DNA of 41,957 nt from contig WQWI01000018.1 of NCBI GenBank assembly GCA_009785425.1, positions 1 through 41,957 on the forward strand, given 5' to 3'. How positions within the stretch are numbered: position 1 is the stretch's first letter; each line of letters starts with the position of its first letter. Position numbers and translations under genes: made by a program. Origin of the DNA: Bacteroidales bacterium. GTDB lineage: Bacteria > Bacteroidota > Bacteroidia > Bacteroidales > P3. Positions 24,628 through 33,020 of this stretch are shown here, piece after piece. Below the pieces are notes generated by a model, which was not told the origin of the DNA, did not search any database, and saw only the letters and a program-made list of their open reading frames with translations.

Positions 24628-25356
24628 TTATTTCACACGTTTGTATTTCCGGAAACGGAGCTGTATCACGCCAAAAAATGCTTCTTTGAAGATTTTTTTA
24701 CTCATCTTCGATTGCCCGAGCGTTCTGTCGGTAAAAACAATGGGCACCTCCACGACTTTAAAGCCAAGTTTGTAGGCTGTAAACTTCATTTCGATTTGAA
24801 ATGCATAACCTACAAATTTGACATTGTCCAAATCAATAGCTTCGAGTACTTCTCGCTTGTAACAAATAAATCCGGCCGTCGCATCACCAATTTTCATACG
24901 CGTTATCATGCGAACGTAAGCTGAAGCATAGTACGACATTAAGACACGTCCGATAGGCCAATTCACAACATTTACAACGCCATTTGCATAACGAGAGCCT
25001 ACGGCGGCATCTGCACCATCGTTGTGACAAGCAGCGTACAAACGTTCCAAGTCATTCGGATTGTGCGAAAAATCCGCATCCATTTCAAAAATATACGCAT
25101 AGTTGCGTTGCAATGCCCATTTGAAGCCGTGAATATACGCAGTTCCAAGTCCTAACTTTCCTTTGCGTTCTTCAATAAATAAACGTTCCGGAAACTCGGT
25201 CATTAGGCGTTTGACAATATCTGCCGTTCCATCGGGCGAATTGTCTTCCACGATGAGAATGTGAAACTCTTTTGGCAACGAAAACACTTTGCGAATAATG
25301 GCTTCGACATTTTCTTTCTCGTTATACGTTGGGATGATAATTAGGCTGTCAGACAT
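24628..25356 (-). CDS. Polyprenol-phosphate mannosyltransferase-like GT2 glycosyltransferase (Dpm1-like)
   Basis: This 242-residue family 2 glycosyltransferase resembles dolichol/polyprenol monophosphomannose synthase. It would move a hexose from a nucleotide sugar to a lipid phosphate at the cytoplasmic face. Motifs are IIPTYNEKENV at the N-terminus, VEDNSPDGT, the metal-binding DADFSHNP, GSRY, and the acceptor-site region GDATAGFICYKRE. There is no C-terminal membrane domain, as in the short Dpm1 type. It is first in the dpm1-gpsA-tamB run, with its own minus-7 box upstream. The exact donor sugar cannot be read from sequence. Confidence 0.9.
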   Translation of the reverse strand: MSDSLIIIPTYNEKENVEAIIRKVFSLPKEFHILIVEDNSPDGTADIVKRLMTEFPERLFIEERKGKLGLGTAYIHGFKWALQRNYAYIFEMDADFSHNPNDLERLYAACHNDGADAAVGSRYANGVVNVVNWPIGRVLMSYYASAYVRMITRMKIGDATAGFICYKREVLEAIDLDNVKFVGYAFQIEMKFTAYKLGFKVVEVPIVFTDRTLGQSKMSKKIFKEAFFGVIQLRFRKYKRVK

Positions 25357-25376
25357 GATGTTTGGTTTTATTTTTG

Positions 25377-25384
25377 CAAAGATA
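25377..25384 (-). promoter_or_regulatory. minus-7 box of the dpm1-gpsA operon
   Basis: CAAAGATA on the + strand reads TATCTTTG on the minus strand, 20 bases before the start codon at 25356. No good minus-33 match is visible. The dispersed GTAGGGG palindrome lies 18 bases further upstream. Confidence 0.6.
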
Positions 25385-25401
25385 CAAAAAATTTTTGAAC
25401 C

Positions 25402-25428
25402 GTAGGGGGAGGCATACCTCGCCCCTAC
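25402..25428 (-). repeat. dispersed palindromic repeat, GTAGGGG family, copy 2
   Basis: GTAGGGG and CCCCTAC form the outer arms, with GAGG/CCTC inside around CATA. It lies between the sdaA stop and the dpm1 promoter. The ends match those of the copies at 16720 and 32290, while the inner bases differ. Confidence 0.65.
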
Positions 25429-25431
25429 AAA

Positions 25432-26625
25432 TTATCCCTCAACAACCGCCAACCCGCCTTCGCTCGTTTCTTTGTAAAGGCTTGGCATATCGTGACCGGT
25501 TTTTTTCATAACCATCACAACTTTGTCGAAACTCACCAGGTGTCGCCCGTCCGACATCAAAGCGTATATATTGCTGTCGAATGCACGTGTTGCGGCAAAT
25601 GCACAACGCTCAATACAGGGAACTTGCACCAATCCTAACATCGGATCACAAGTCAGTCCCAGGTTGTGTTCCAAACCCATTTCTGCGGCATATTCAATTT
25701 GAAAAACACTTCCGCCGAAAATCTGATTTGCGGCACCGGCAGCCATTGCACAAGCAACACCGACTTCGCCTTGACATCCTACCTCTGCACCGGAAATAGA
25801 CGCATTTTCTTTAGCTAAGTTTCCAATTAATCCCGCTGTTGCCAATGCTTTTAAAATGCTTTTTTCTGTAACGCTGTGTGCTTTATGGCTGTGATAAAGT
25901 ACTGCGGGTAATACACCGGAAGAGCCACAAGTTGGAGCTGTTACCACTTTTCCGCAAGACGCATTTTCTTCGGATGTTGCCAAAGCATAAGCAAAAGTCA
26001 AGGCACGCCCTCGTAACGAATTTTTGTATGCAAGTGCTTTGGCGTGATAGGATGATGCTTTTCGTTGCAATTTCAATCCCCCCGGCAATACACCATCTTT
26101 TTCCAAACCTTCTTCTACCGTTTCCCTCATCACATTCCAAACCTCTTTCAAATAGTCCCAGAAATCAGATTGTTCGTGCATTTCTACATATTCCCAAAAG
26201 GTATGATTGGTTTCTCTACACCAAGCCAAAATATCTCTCATTTTTGTATGTGGGTAAATATGTGTTTTTTGAGCAGATTCAGAACTGTCGTCCACGATTT
26301 CTCCGCCGCCGATACTATAAACCATCCATGTTCCCAAAATCAAATCTTCGCTGCTCAATGCCTCAAAAAACATGGCATTTGGATGGCGTTTTTTAAATTC
26401 CGGATTCCATAAAATTTCGGTTCGATCTTGTCCTAAAATGTTGTAAATTGCGACATCTGTTAAGTGTCCTTTTCCGGTCAAACAAAGACTTCCGAAGAGT
26501 GTAACGCGAAATTTTACCGCTTCCGGATACTTGGTTTTGAAAATTGTTGCTGCACGCGAAGGCCCCATGGTGTGGCTGCTCGAAGGACCATTCCCGATTT
26601 TGTACAGTTTTGTGATGCTTTCCAT
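25432..26625 (-). CDS. sdaA: L-serine dehydratase, iron-sulfur dependent, single chain
   Basis: The enzyme deaminates L-serine to pyruvate and ammonia with a [4Fe-4S] cluster. The 397-residue protein fuses the beta and alpha domains. The N-terminal half has KIGNGPSSSHTMGPSRAA and GSLCLTGKGHLTD. The C-terminal half has the cysteine segments TAPTCGSSGVLPAV, EVGCQGEVGVACAMAAGA and CDPMLGLVQVPCIERC. I chose the ATG at 26625, giving MESITKLYKIG. A longer frame to 26742 would run back through the promoter and into the divergent tadA gene. The length and cysteine pattern look intact. It is monocistronic and divergent from tadA. Confidence 0.95.
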   Translation of the reverse strand: MESITKLYKIGNGPSSSHTMGPSRAATIFKTKYPEAVKFRVTLFGSLCLTGKGHLTDVAIYNILGQDRTEILWNPEFKKRHPNAMFFEALSSEDLILGTWMVYSIGGGEIVDDSSESAQKTHIYPHTKMRDILAWCRETNHTFWEYVEMHEQSDFWDYLKEVWNVMRETVEEGLEKDGVLPGGLKLQRKASSYHAKALAYKNSLRGRALTFAYALATSEENASCGKVVTAPTCGSSGVLPAVLYHSHKAHSVTEKSILKALATAGLIGNLAKENASISGAEVGCQGEVGVACAMAAGAANQIFGGSVFQIEYAAEMGLEHNLGLTCDPMLGLVQVPCIERCAFAATRAFDSNIYALMSDGRHLVSFDKVVMVMKKTGHDMPSLYKETSEGGLAVVEG

Positions 26626-26639
26626 TCGATTTTTTTTTG

Positions 26640-26647
26640 TATCTTTG
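26640..26647 (+). promoter_or_regulatory. minus-7 box of tadA-priA
   Basis: TATCTTTG lies 32 bases upstream of the tadA ATG (26680). Transcription would start near 26651. The opposing sdaA promoter overlaps the same 55-base gap. Confidence 0.6.
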
Positions 26648-26663
26648 TGTGTAAATTTACCGG

Positions 26664-26695
26664 CAAAAGTACAAAAAAAATGGCAGACTTGCAAA
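26664..26695 (-). promoter_or_regulatory. promoter of sdaA
   Basis: On the minus strand TTTG (26695-26692), 20 bases, then TACTTTTG (26671-26664), a good consensus match. The minus-33 part lies inside the first codons of tadA. Transcription would start near 26660, so the sdaA and tadA transcripts overlap at their 5' ends by about ten bases. Confidence 0.6.
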
Positions 26696-27129
26696 TTTTT
26701 TCCGACGAATATTTTATGAATGAAGCCTTGAAAGAGGCTCAAAAAGCGGCAGCCTTAGATGAGGTGCCTGTTGGTGCGATAGTTGTTTGTAAAAATAAAA
26801 TTATTGCAAGAGCACACAACTTGACCGAACGTTTGAACGATGTTACCGCTCATGCGGAAATGCAGGTATTTACAATGGCTTCTGATTATATTGGCGGAAA
26901 ATATTTAGATGAATGTACGCTGTATGTTACTTTAGAGCCTTGTGTAATGTGTGCTGGTGCGGCATTCTGGACGCAATTGGGAAAACTGGTTTATGGTGCT
27001 TCGGATTCCAAACGAGGATACTCTCAAGTAAATCCCTCTATTCTGCATCCGAAAACAGTTGTAATTTCCGGTGTTTTGGAAGACCCTTGCGGAAAAATTG
27101 TTTCAGATTTCTTTAAGAGTAAACGATGA
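26680..27129 (+). CDS. tadA: tRNA-specific adenosine deaminase
   Basis: TadA deaminates adenosine 34 of tRNA-Arg to inosine for wobble decoding. The 149-residue protein has the zinc-binding and catalytic motifs of the cytidine-deaminase fold, HAEM near residue 57 and PCVMCAGA near residue 87. It keeps the helix-bearing GASDSKRGYS segment typical of Bacteroidota TadA. The ATG at 26680, giving MADLQIF, is used. A longer frame back to 26464 lies in sdaA and carries no homology. priA begins four bases after its stop, so the two form an operon. Confidence 0.9.
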   Translation: MADLQIFSDEYFMNEALKEAQKAAALDEVPVGAIVVCKNKIIARAHNLTERLNDVTAHAEMQVFTMASDYIGGKYLDECTLYVTLEPCVMCAGAAFWTQLGKLVYGASDSKRGYSQVNPSILHPKTVVISGVLEDPCGKIVSDFFKSKR

Positions 27130-27133
27130 TAAC

Positions 27134-29608
27134 ATGGAACGCCTAACTTATTTTGTTGATATCTTACTCCCGCTTCCGTTGCAAAACACGTTTACATACC
27201 GTGTGCCGCAGGAATTGGAAAGCGAGATCGCCGTGGGTAAGCGTATGGTGGTTCCTTTTGCAAACCATAAAAAATATGCGGGCTTAATTGTGCGAATTCA
27301 TCACGAAGCACCAACGGCTTACACTACGAAATATGCTCAATCGGTTTTGGATGAAAAGCCAATTATTAATGACATTCAACTTGAATTCTGGCAATGGATT
27401 TCGTCGTATTACATGTGTACGCAGGGCGATGTGATGGCTGCCGCTTTGCCTTCCGCTTTCAAACTTAGCAACGAGAGTAGAATTGTACTGAATCCCGATT
27501 TTGACGGCGATGTTTCTATGCTTTCCGAACGTGAATTTCGAGTTGCAGAAGCCCTGCATCACAAGCCGGAACTGACTATTGATGAAATTTCAAAAATCAC
27601 AGGACTTGTCAAAACCATCCACTTGATCAAAAATCTTCGCGACAAAAATATCGTGATGATCAAAGATGAAGTTTTGGAAAAAATAAAGCCAAAAATCGAG
27701 GTTTATCTGAGGCTTCACGCCGATTACGACAACGAGGAAAACTTACAGAATCTGTTTAATACGTTAGAGAAAAAAGCGGTTAAGCAGCTGGAAGTTTTGA
27801 TGATGTTTATCCATTTGACCGCTGGTCAAACTATCAGAGAGATCAAGCGTTCGGAACTTTCGAATGCATTACAAAATGCAACGGCGACTATTCAAGCGTT
27901 AGTCAAAAAACAAGTTTTCGAGTTAGTTGAAAAGATAGAAACACGCTTGGAAACCTCAGATTCTACACACGAGATAGACCATATCAAATTTTCCGACGAA
28001 CAACAAAATGCATTTGATGAAATTCAAAATCACTTTCAAGAAAAGAATGTTGTACTTTTGCACGGTGTAACCGGAAGCGGCAAAACGGAAATTTATATCA
28101 AACTTATCGAACAAGCTGTCAATAGGGGAGAGCAGGTTTTGTATTTGCTTCCGGAGATTGCTTTAACCTCGCAAATTATTCAGCGGTTGCGAAAATATTT
28201 TGGCGAGAAAGTGGGAATTTATCACTCCAAATTCAACGAGCAAGAACGTGTTGAAGTTTGGCAACGTGTGATGAATAAAGGCGAGAAGCAATTTCAAATT
28301 GTTTTGGGTGCACGTTCGGCGGTGTTTTTGCCGTTTGATAATTTAGGTCTTGTCATTGTGGATGAAGAACACGAAACATCGTTCAAACAGTACGATCCCG
28401 CACCGCGTTATAATGCTCGAGATGCTGCAATTTATCTTGCAAATCTGCATCAAGCCAAGACTATTTTAGGCTCTGCAACGCCTTCGGTAGAAAGCTACTT
28501 CAATGCACAAACCGGAAAATACGGCTTGGTCGAACTTCTAAAACGTTATGGAAACGTGAATCTACCAAATATCCGTATTGCCGACCTCAAGCAAGAGACT
28601 CGCGAAAAAACTATGCACAGCCATTTTTCCTCAATGTTGATCGACGAAATGACGAAAGCATTAGAAAAAAAAGAGCAAATAATTTTATTTCAAAATCGGC
28701 GTGGTTTCTCGCTTCGCTTGGAGTGTGATGTGTGCAATTTTATGCCCGAATGCGAGAATTGCGATGTAACGCTGACTTATCACAAGCACAGTAATCAGTT
28801 AAAATGTCATTATTGCAGCTTGGCGGTTCCGGTTCCTGAAAAATGTCCAAAATGCGGACATTCACACTTAACGATGAAAGGTTTTGGCACTGAAAAAGTC
28901 GAAGACGATTTGGCTGTTTTTTTTCCGGACACCAAAATTCGTCGAATGGATTTAGATACCACACGCTCTAAAAATGCCTATCGACAAATCATTCAGGATT
29001 TCGAGGATAGAAAAATAGATGTCTTGGTCGGCACGCAAATGGTTACAAAAGGTCTGGATTTCGACAATGTGAGTGTGGTTGGAATTTTGAGTGCCGATAA
29101 TTTGATTTCATTTCCGGATTTTCGAGCTTACGAACGCAGTTTTCAGTTAATGGCGCAAGTGAGTGGACGGGCAGGGCGCCGCAACACGCAGGGTACGGTT
29201 ATTATTCAAACGTTCAATAAAAATTTTCTGGTGTTGCAACAGGTTATCGACAATAATTATTTCGAAATGTATCTTTCGCAACTTCGCGACAGACAGCAAT
29301 TTCACTACCCGCCGTATTATCGACTCATTCGGATTGCGGTCAAACACAAAGATTTTAATGTTTTAGAAAAAGGAGTTACGGCTTTATCGCATCAGCTGAA
29401 GAATGCTTTCGGAAATCAAGTTTTGGGTCCGAATTTCCCGCTTGTGTCACGGATTAACACGTATTATATCAAAGAGTTTTTGCTAAAATTTGATCGTCAA
29501 AAAAACATCACTACTTTGAAAAATCAACTAGCCGAAGTTTTGCAAAACTTTTCAAAAAGTTCTCCGCACAAGAGTCTTCGTATTGTTACGGATGTTGATC
29601 CGCAGTAG
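27134..29608 (+). CDS. priA: Primosomal protein N' (replication restart helicase PriA)
   Basis: PriA recognises stalled forks and reloads the replicative helicase. The 824-residue protein has the N-terminal 3'BD domain (VDILLPLPLQNTFTYRVP), a winged-helix region, and Walker A GVTGSGKTEIY near residue 315. DEEH follows with FKQY. Eight zinc-binding cysteines lie between residues 531 and 577 (CDVCNF, CENC, CHYC, CPKC). The C-terminal helicase part has GTQMVTKGLDF and QVSGRAGR. The ATG at 27134, four bases after tadA, gives the conserved MERLTYFVD start. Length and motifs are complete. Confidence 0.97.
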   Translation: MERLTYFVDILLPLPLQNTFTYRVPQELESEIAVGKRMVVPFANHKKYAGLIVRIHHEAPTAYTTKYAQSVLDEKPIINDIQLEFWQWISSYYMCTQGDVMAAALPSAFKLSNESRIVLNPDFDGDVSMLSEREFRVAEALHHKPELTIDEISKITGLVKTIHLIKNLRDKNIVMIKDEVLEKIKPKIEVYLRLHADYDNEENLQNLFNTLEKKAVKQLEVLMMFIHLTAGQTIREIKRSELSNALQNATATIQALVKKQVFELVEKIETRLETSDSTHEIDHIKFSDEQQNAFDEIQNHFQEKNVVLLHGVTGSGKTEIYIKLIEQAVNRGEQVLYLLPEIALTSQIIQRLRKYFGEKVGIYHSKFNEQERVEVWQRVMNKGEKQFQIVLGARSAVFLPFDNLGLVIVDEEHETSFKQYDPAPRYNARDAAIYLANLHQAKTILGSATPSVESYFNAQTGKYGLVELLKRYGNVNLPNIRIADLKQETREKTMHSHFSSMLIDEMTKALEKKEQIILFQNRRGFSLRLECDVCNFMPECENCDVTLTYHKHSNQLKCHYCSLAVPVPEKCPKCGHSHLTMKGFGTEKVEDDLAVFFPDTKIRRMDLDTTRSKNAYRQIIQDFEDRKIDVLVGTQMVTKGLDFDNVSVVGILSADNLISFPDFRAYERSFQLMAQVSGRAGRRNTQGTVIIQTFNKNFLVLQQVIDNNYFEMYLSQLRDRQQFHYPPYYRLIRIAVKHKDFNVLEKGVTALSHQLKNAFGNQVLGPNFPLVSRINTYYIKEFLLKFDRQKNITTLKNQLAEVLQNFSKSSPHKSLRIVTDVDPQ

Positions 29609-29675
29609 AACGGGCTGTTAGTCAGAAAACGAATCAACAAAAAAGAGTTTTGGTAAGAAAAAACAAAATGCTTTT

Positions 29676-30650
29676 CTAAAACCCTTCGAGAATCGCAATC
29701 CGCTTTTCTATCGGCGGATGCGTAGCAAACAAATTGCTCATAAACGATTTCTTTTTAGCTATCGGATGCTCGATAAAAAGTTGAGCAACATCTTCTCTTG
29801 TGATAGCATCTACATTTGGATTTCCACTGATTTTTCGTAAAGCATTTGCCAAAGCATGTGGATTTCGGGTCATTTCGGCAGCACCGGCATCAGCCATATA
29901 CTCTCGTTTTCGCGAAATAGCAAACTTCATTAAAATTGTGAAAAAATATCCAACGGTTGCCACGAGAATAACAACTAACCACATCAAAGCTTGCCCACCA
30001 CCATTTCTGTTTCCACCACCACTGCTTCTTCCTCCACTCATATTTGAAAAGAACAGCATCCGCAAAGCCATTTGTGAAATAAAAGCAAAAATTCCAACAA
30101 AAACAATCGAAATAATCAGCACTCTTACATCTCTATTTTTGATGTGCATGAGTTCGTGTGCAATAACGGCTTCCAGCTCTTGATCGTTGAGTTTTTGGAT
30201 TATTCCGGTTGTCAATGTTACTGTGTAGGTTTTCTCGTTTATTCCGCTGGCAAAAGCGTTTAGCGAATCGTCTTGAATGACATTTACCCTCGGCATTCTC
30301 ATTCCGGATTGAATGCACAAATTTTCAACAAGGTTGTAAACTCGCATATTTTCCTTTCTTCCCAACGGCTTTGAATGCACGGCACTGTTGATAATGGTTG
30401 TGTTTGCCCAATAAGCAATCAAAAACCAAATGGCTACACCTGCAATCACAAAAGGTGCGACATTTGTCAAGAAATTTTTGAGAAAATACGAATTAAACAA
30501 ACTTAATCCGGCAGTTTGGATTTCGTATGCAAAAGCAAAAAGATAAACAGCATACGAGAGCACCAACACCAACACCGGAAAAAGTATCAATAGAATGGTC
30601 GAACGTAGATTATTTCTACGTTGTTGCGTTTGAATTCCTATGTAAGCCAT
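29676..30650 (-). CDS. htpX: M48 family zinc metalloprotease HtpX
   Basis: HtpX is an inner-membrane protease for quality control of membrane proteins. The 324-residue protein has two N-terminal membrane segments (about 18-42 and 62-83). The zinc motif HELMH is at residues 165-169 and a downstream EYMADAGAA segment supplies the third ligand. Two further hydrophobic stretches follow (about 178-198 and 222-245), with a Gly/Ser/Asn-rich linker between them. The end AKKKSFMSNLFATHPPIEKRIAILEGF is typical. It starts five bases after the lemA stop; the LemA-HtpX pair is widely conserved. Confidence 0.96.
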   Translation of the reverse strand: MAYIGIQTQQRRNNLRSTILLILFPVLVLVLSYAVYLFAFAYEIQTAGLSLFNSYFLKNFLTNVAPFVIAGVAIWFLIAYWANTTIINSAVHSKPLGRKENMRVYNLVENLCIQSGMRMPRVNVIQDDSLNAFASGINEKTYTVTLTTGIIQKLNDQELEAVIAHELMHIKNRDVRVLIISIVFVGIFAFISQMALRMLFFSNMSGGRSSGGGNRNGGGQALMWLVVILVATVGYFFTILMKFAISRKREYMADAGAAEMTRNPHALANALRKISGNPNVDAITREDVAQLFIEHPIAKKKSFMSNLFATHPPIEKRIAILEGF

Positions 30651-30655
30651 AATTG

Positions 30656-31219
30656 TTAAAATTTAACTTCGGGTGCAACTTCCAACGTAGCACGCTGATC
30701 TGCTCCGAGATCGTACATAACTTCTCTCTTGAAATTAAACATCGAGGCAATGATGTTTGATGGAAAAATTTGCACTCTGTTGTTGTATTCTCTGGTTGCG
30801 GAGTTAAAAAACCTGCGAGCCGCAGCCAGTTTATTTTCCACATCGGAAAGTTCGGTTTGCAATTGCAAAAAATTCTGACTGGCTTTCAAATCCGGATATG
30901 CCTCAAGCGTTACACGCAAGCCCGATAGAGCAGATGTTAATGCGTTGTCGGCAGCGATTTTATCGTCGATAGATGCCGCTGCTACAGTTTGATTTCTTGC
31001 ATTGACAACACGAGTCAGCGTTTCCTGTTCGTGTGTAGCATAGCCTTTAACAGCATTTACAAGGTTTGGAATAAGGTCGCTACGCAGCTTTAGTTGCACG
31101 TCGATATCGGCAAAAGCATTTTCTCTGTTGTTGCGAAATCTGACTAATCTGTTGTAAGATGAGATCACAAGCAGTACGATGATTACTGCTACGATGATTA
31201 AAATTAGGGTTGTGTTCAT
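30656..31219 (-). CDS. lemA: LemA family membrane protein
   Basis: This 187-residue protein has one N-terminal membrane segment (about residues 4-24). A four-helix LemA domain follows, with YNRLVRFRNNRENAFADIDVQLK, RSDLIPNLVNAVKGYA and an EYNNRVQIFPSNIIASMF signature. The start at 31219, giving MNTTL, is chosen because the frame upstream runs through the promoter. LemA proteins are scaffold-like and often lie beside htpX, as here. Expression comes from the symmetrical divergent promoter shared with trpS. Confidence 0.95.
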   Translation of the reverse strand: MNTTLILIIVAVIIVLLVISSYNRLVRFRNNRENAFADIDVQLKLRSDLIPNLVNAVKGYATHEQETLTRVVNARNQTVAAASIDDKIAADNALTSALSGLRVTLEAYPDLKASQNFLQLQTELSDVENKLAAARRFFNSATREYNNRVQIFPSNIIASMFNFKREVMYDLGADQRATLEVAPEVKF

Positions 31220-31243
31220 TGTTATCAATTTTGGAGTTCTAAT

Positions 31244-31280
31244 TTGCAAAGATACAAAAAAAAATTCGTATCTTTGCAAA
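31244..31280. promoter_or_regulatory. symmetrical divergent promoter between lemA and trpS
   Basis: The sequence TTGCAAAGATAC (31245-31256) is mirrored by GTATCTTTGCAA (31268-31279) across an 11-base centre. Read on the minus strand, the left copy holds TATCTTTG (31254-31247) for lemA. The right copy holds TATCTTTG (31269-31276) for trpS. Each minus-7 box also carries the TTTG or CAAA bases that sit about 22 bases upstream of the other, close to the minus-33 position. Confidence 0.7.
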
Positions 31281-31296
31281 AAATTACGAAATTAAC

Positions 31297-32286
31297 ATGA
31301 AAAAAACCGTTCTTAGTGGCATACGACCAACCGGAGATTTACACCTCGGCAATTATTTTGGTGCATTGAAAAATTTTGTAAAAATGCAAGATGAGTTCAA
31401 TTGCTATTTTTTTGTTGCGGATTATCATTCGCTGACAACTCATCCGAATCCTGAAAATCTGCGTAAAAACACACGTCGTGTTTTGGCGAATTATATTGCA
31501 GCGGGTTTAGACCCGAAAAAATGTGCATTGTACATTCAAAGCGATGTTCCGGAAGTTGTAGAGTTGTATTTGTTTTTGAATATGAATGCATATTTGGGCG
31601 AGCTGGAACGCAGTGTAACCTTCAAAGACAAAGCTCGTCAACAGCCTGACAATGTGAATGCTGGGTTATTGACTTATCCTGTATTGCAGGCTGCCGACAT
31701 CCTCATTCACAAAGCGGATTTTGTTCCGGTTGGAAAAGATCAAGAGCAACATTTGGAAATGGCACGAACATTGGCAAATCGGTTTAACCACTTGTATAAA
31801 ACGACGTACTTTTCAGAACCGCAAGCTTACAATTTTGGCGAAAATTTAGTCAAAATTCCGGGTTTGGACGGCTCCGGAAAAATGGGGAAATCGGAAGGCG
31901 AAGCCAATGCGGTTTATTTGGGCGAAGACCCTGAAAGCATTCGCAAAAAAGTGATGAAAGCTGTTACGGATTCCGGTCCGACAGAACCTAATCAAGAAAA
32001 ACCCGAAGCCATAAAAAATATTTTTCAATTGATGAGCGTTGTTTCCAAACCTGAAACTTTGGAGTTTTTTGAAAGTGCATATAGCACATGCCAAATCCGC
32101 TATGGCGACATGAAAAAACAGTTGGCAGAAGACATGATTTTATTTACCGCTCCGTTTCGTGAGCGTATCAACGATTTGATTGCCGACGAAAAAAGTTTAG
32201 ATGCCATCGCTGCCGAAGGTGCTGAAAAAGCCCGTATTTCCGCACGAAAGACAGTTGATGAGGTACGAAATATAATAGGATTTTAA
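31297..32286 (+). CDS. trpS: Tryptophanyl-tRNA synthetase
   Basis: TrpS charges tRNA-Trp. The 329-residue class I synthetase has a HIGH-type motif TGDLHLGN (about residues 11-18), the tryptophan-pocket region, and VPVGKDQEQHLEMAR. The KMSKS loop is GKMGKS near residue 195, a tolerated variant. The length is normal and the frame intact. It is expressed from the right half of the symmetrical promoter, with a leader of about 17 bases. Its stop is followed directly by a degenerate GTAGGGGC repeat. Confidence 0.97.
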   Translation: MKKTVLSGIRPTGDLHLGNYFGALKNFVKMQDEFNCYFFVADYHSLTTHPNPENLRKNTRRVLANYIAAGLDPKKCALYIQSDVPEVVELYLFLNMNAYLGELERSVTFKDKARQQPDNVNAGLLTYPVLQAADILIHKADFVPVGKDQEQHLEMARTLANRFNHLYKTTYFSEPQAYNFGENLVKIPGLDGSGKMGKSEGEANAVYLGEDPESIRKKVMKAVTDSGPTEPNQEKPEAIKNIFQLMSVVSKPETLEFFESAYSTCQIRYGDMKKQLAEDMILFTAPFRERINDLIADEKSLDAIAAEGAEKARISARKTVDEVRNIIGF

Positions 32287-32289
32287 ACC

Positions 32290-32312
32290 GTAGGGGCGTA
32301 TTGCATACACCC
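32290..32312 (+). repeat. dispersed palindromic repeat, GTAGGGGC family, copy 3 (degenerate)
   Basis: GTAGGGGCGTAT, loop TGC, then ATACACCC. The stem has one mismatch (C against A) where a perfect GCGTAT/ATACGC pairing would be expected. It occupies the gap between the convergent ends of trpS and gldA and may serve as their shared transcript end. The GTAGGGG start is identical to the copy at 25402. Confidence 0.6.
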
Positions 32313-32321
32313 TTGCGAGCG

Positions 32322-33014
32322 TTACTTCGTAACCTCGTGAAACAAATCCCCAATGTTGTCCACATCTTTTTTGAGCGTATCGACAACCAAATCTCCTTTG
32401 TGAACAATCAAAACACGATCGCAAAGTGCATCCACTTCTTGCATGATATGTGTTGATAACAGCACCGTTTTCTCGCGGCCTAATTCGAGGATAAGTTGGC
32501 GGATTTCCAACAATTGGTTGGGGTCTAAGCCTGTTGTGGGCTCGTCCAGAATCAGAACTTCAGGCTGATGAATCAGAGCAGCTGCCAAGCCTACACGCTG
32601 GCGAAAACCTTTGCTTAATTGCCCAATGGTTTTGTGTGATTCTGATGTCAGCAATGTTTTTTCTATAATTTCTTCAACGGCTGATTTTATACTGCTTTCC
32701 GGCAGGTAAAGTGACGCTGAAAATGCCAAATATTCACGAATGTACATATCCAAATACAGCGGATTATTTTCAGGTAAATAACCGATATGTTTGCGAACAT
32801 TCAACGGCTCTGCTTCTACCGAAAATTCGTTGACCGTTGCAGTTCCTTCGTCTGCGGGCAGATAGGTTGTGAGGATTTTCATCAATGTGGATTTTCCCGC
32901 ACCGTTTGGTCCGAGTAGTCCTACGATTTGTCCTTTTGGAATCTCAAAAGATACGTCGTTGAGTGCTTTCTGTGTTCCGTAAAATTTAGTTAAATGACTT
33001 GCAACAATAGACAT
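32322..33014 (-). CDS. gldA: GldA-like ABC transporter ATP-binding protein
   Basis: This 230-residue ATPase closely resembles GldA, linked to gliding motility in some Bacteroidota but also present in non-motile ones as an ABC-2 exporter ATPase. Walker A is GPNGAGKS, the signature region is QLSKGFRQRVGLAAAL, Walker B is VLILDEPT, and the H-loop is LSTH. KHIGYLPENNPLYLDMYIREYL is characteristic of GldA. At 230 residues it lacks about 60-70 C-terminal residues present in typical GldA, yet it ends with a GDLFHEVTK segment like the normal C-terminus. It starts six bases after arcA. No permease gene is in the window. Confidence 0.85.
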   Translation of the reverse strand: MSIVASHLTKFYGTQKALNDVSFEIPKGQIVGLLGPNGAGKSTLMKILTTYLPADEGTATVNEFSVEAEPLNVRKHIGYLPENNPLYLDMYIREYLAFSASLYLPESSIKSAVEEIIEKTLLTSESHKTIGQLSKGFRQRVGLAAALIHQPEVLILDEPTTGLDPNQLLEIRQLILELGREKTVLLSTHIMQEVDALCDRVLIVHKGDLVVDTLKKDVDNIGDLFHEVTK

Positions 33015-33020
33015 TTTCGT

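Noticed and set aside
31878-31893. KMGKS instead of KMSKS in TrpS as an inactivating change
   Set aside because: Position three of this loop is variable in tryptophanyl-tRNA synthetases and the rest of the protein is intact.
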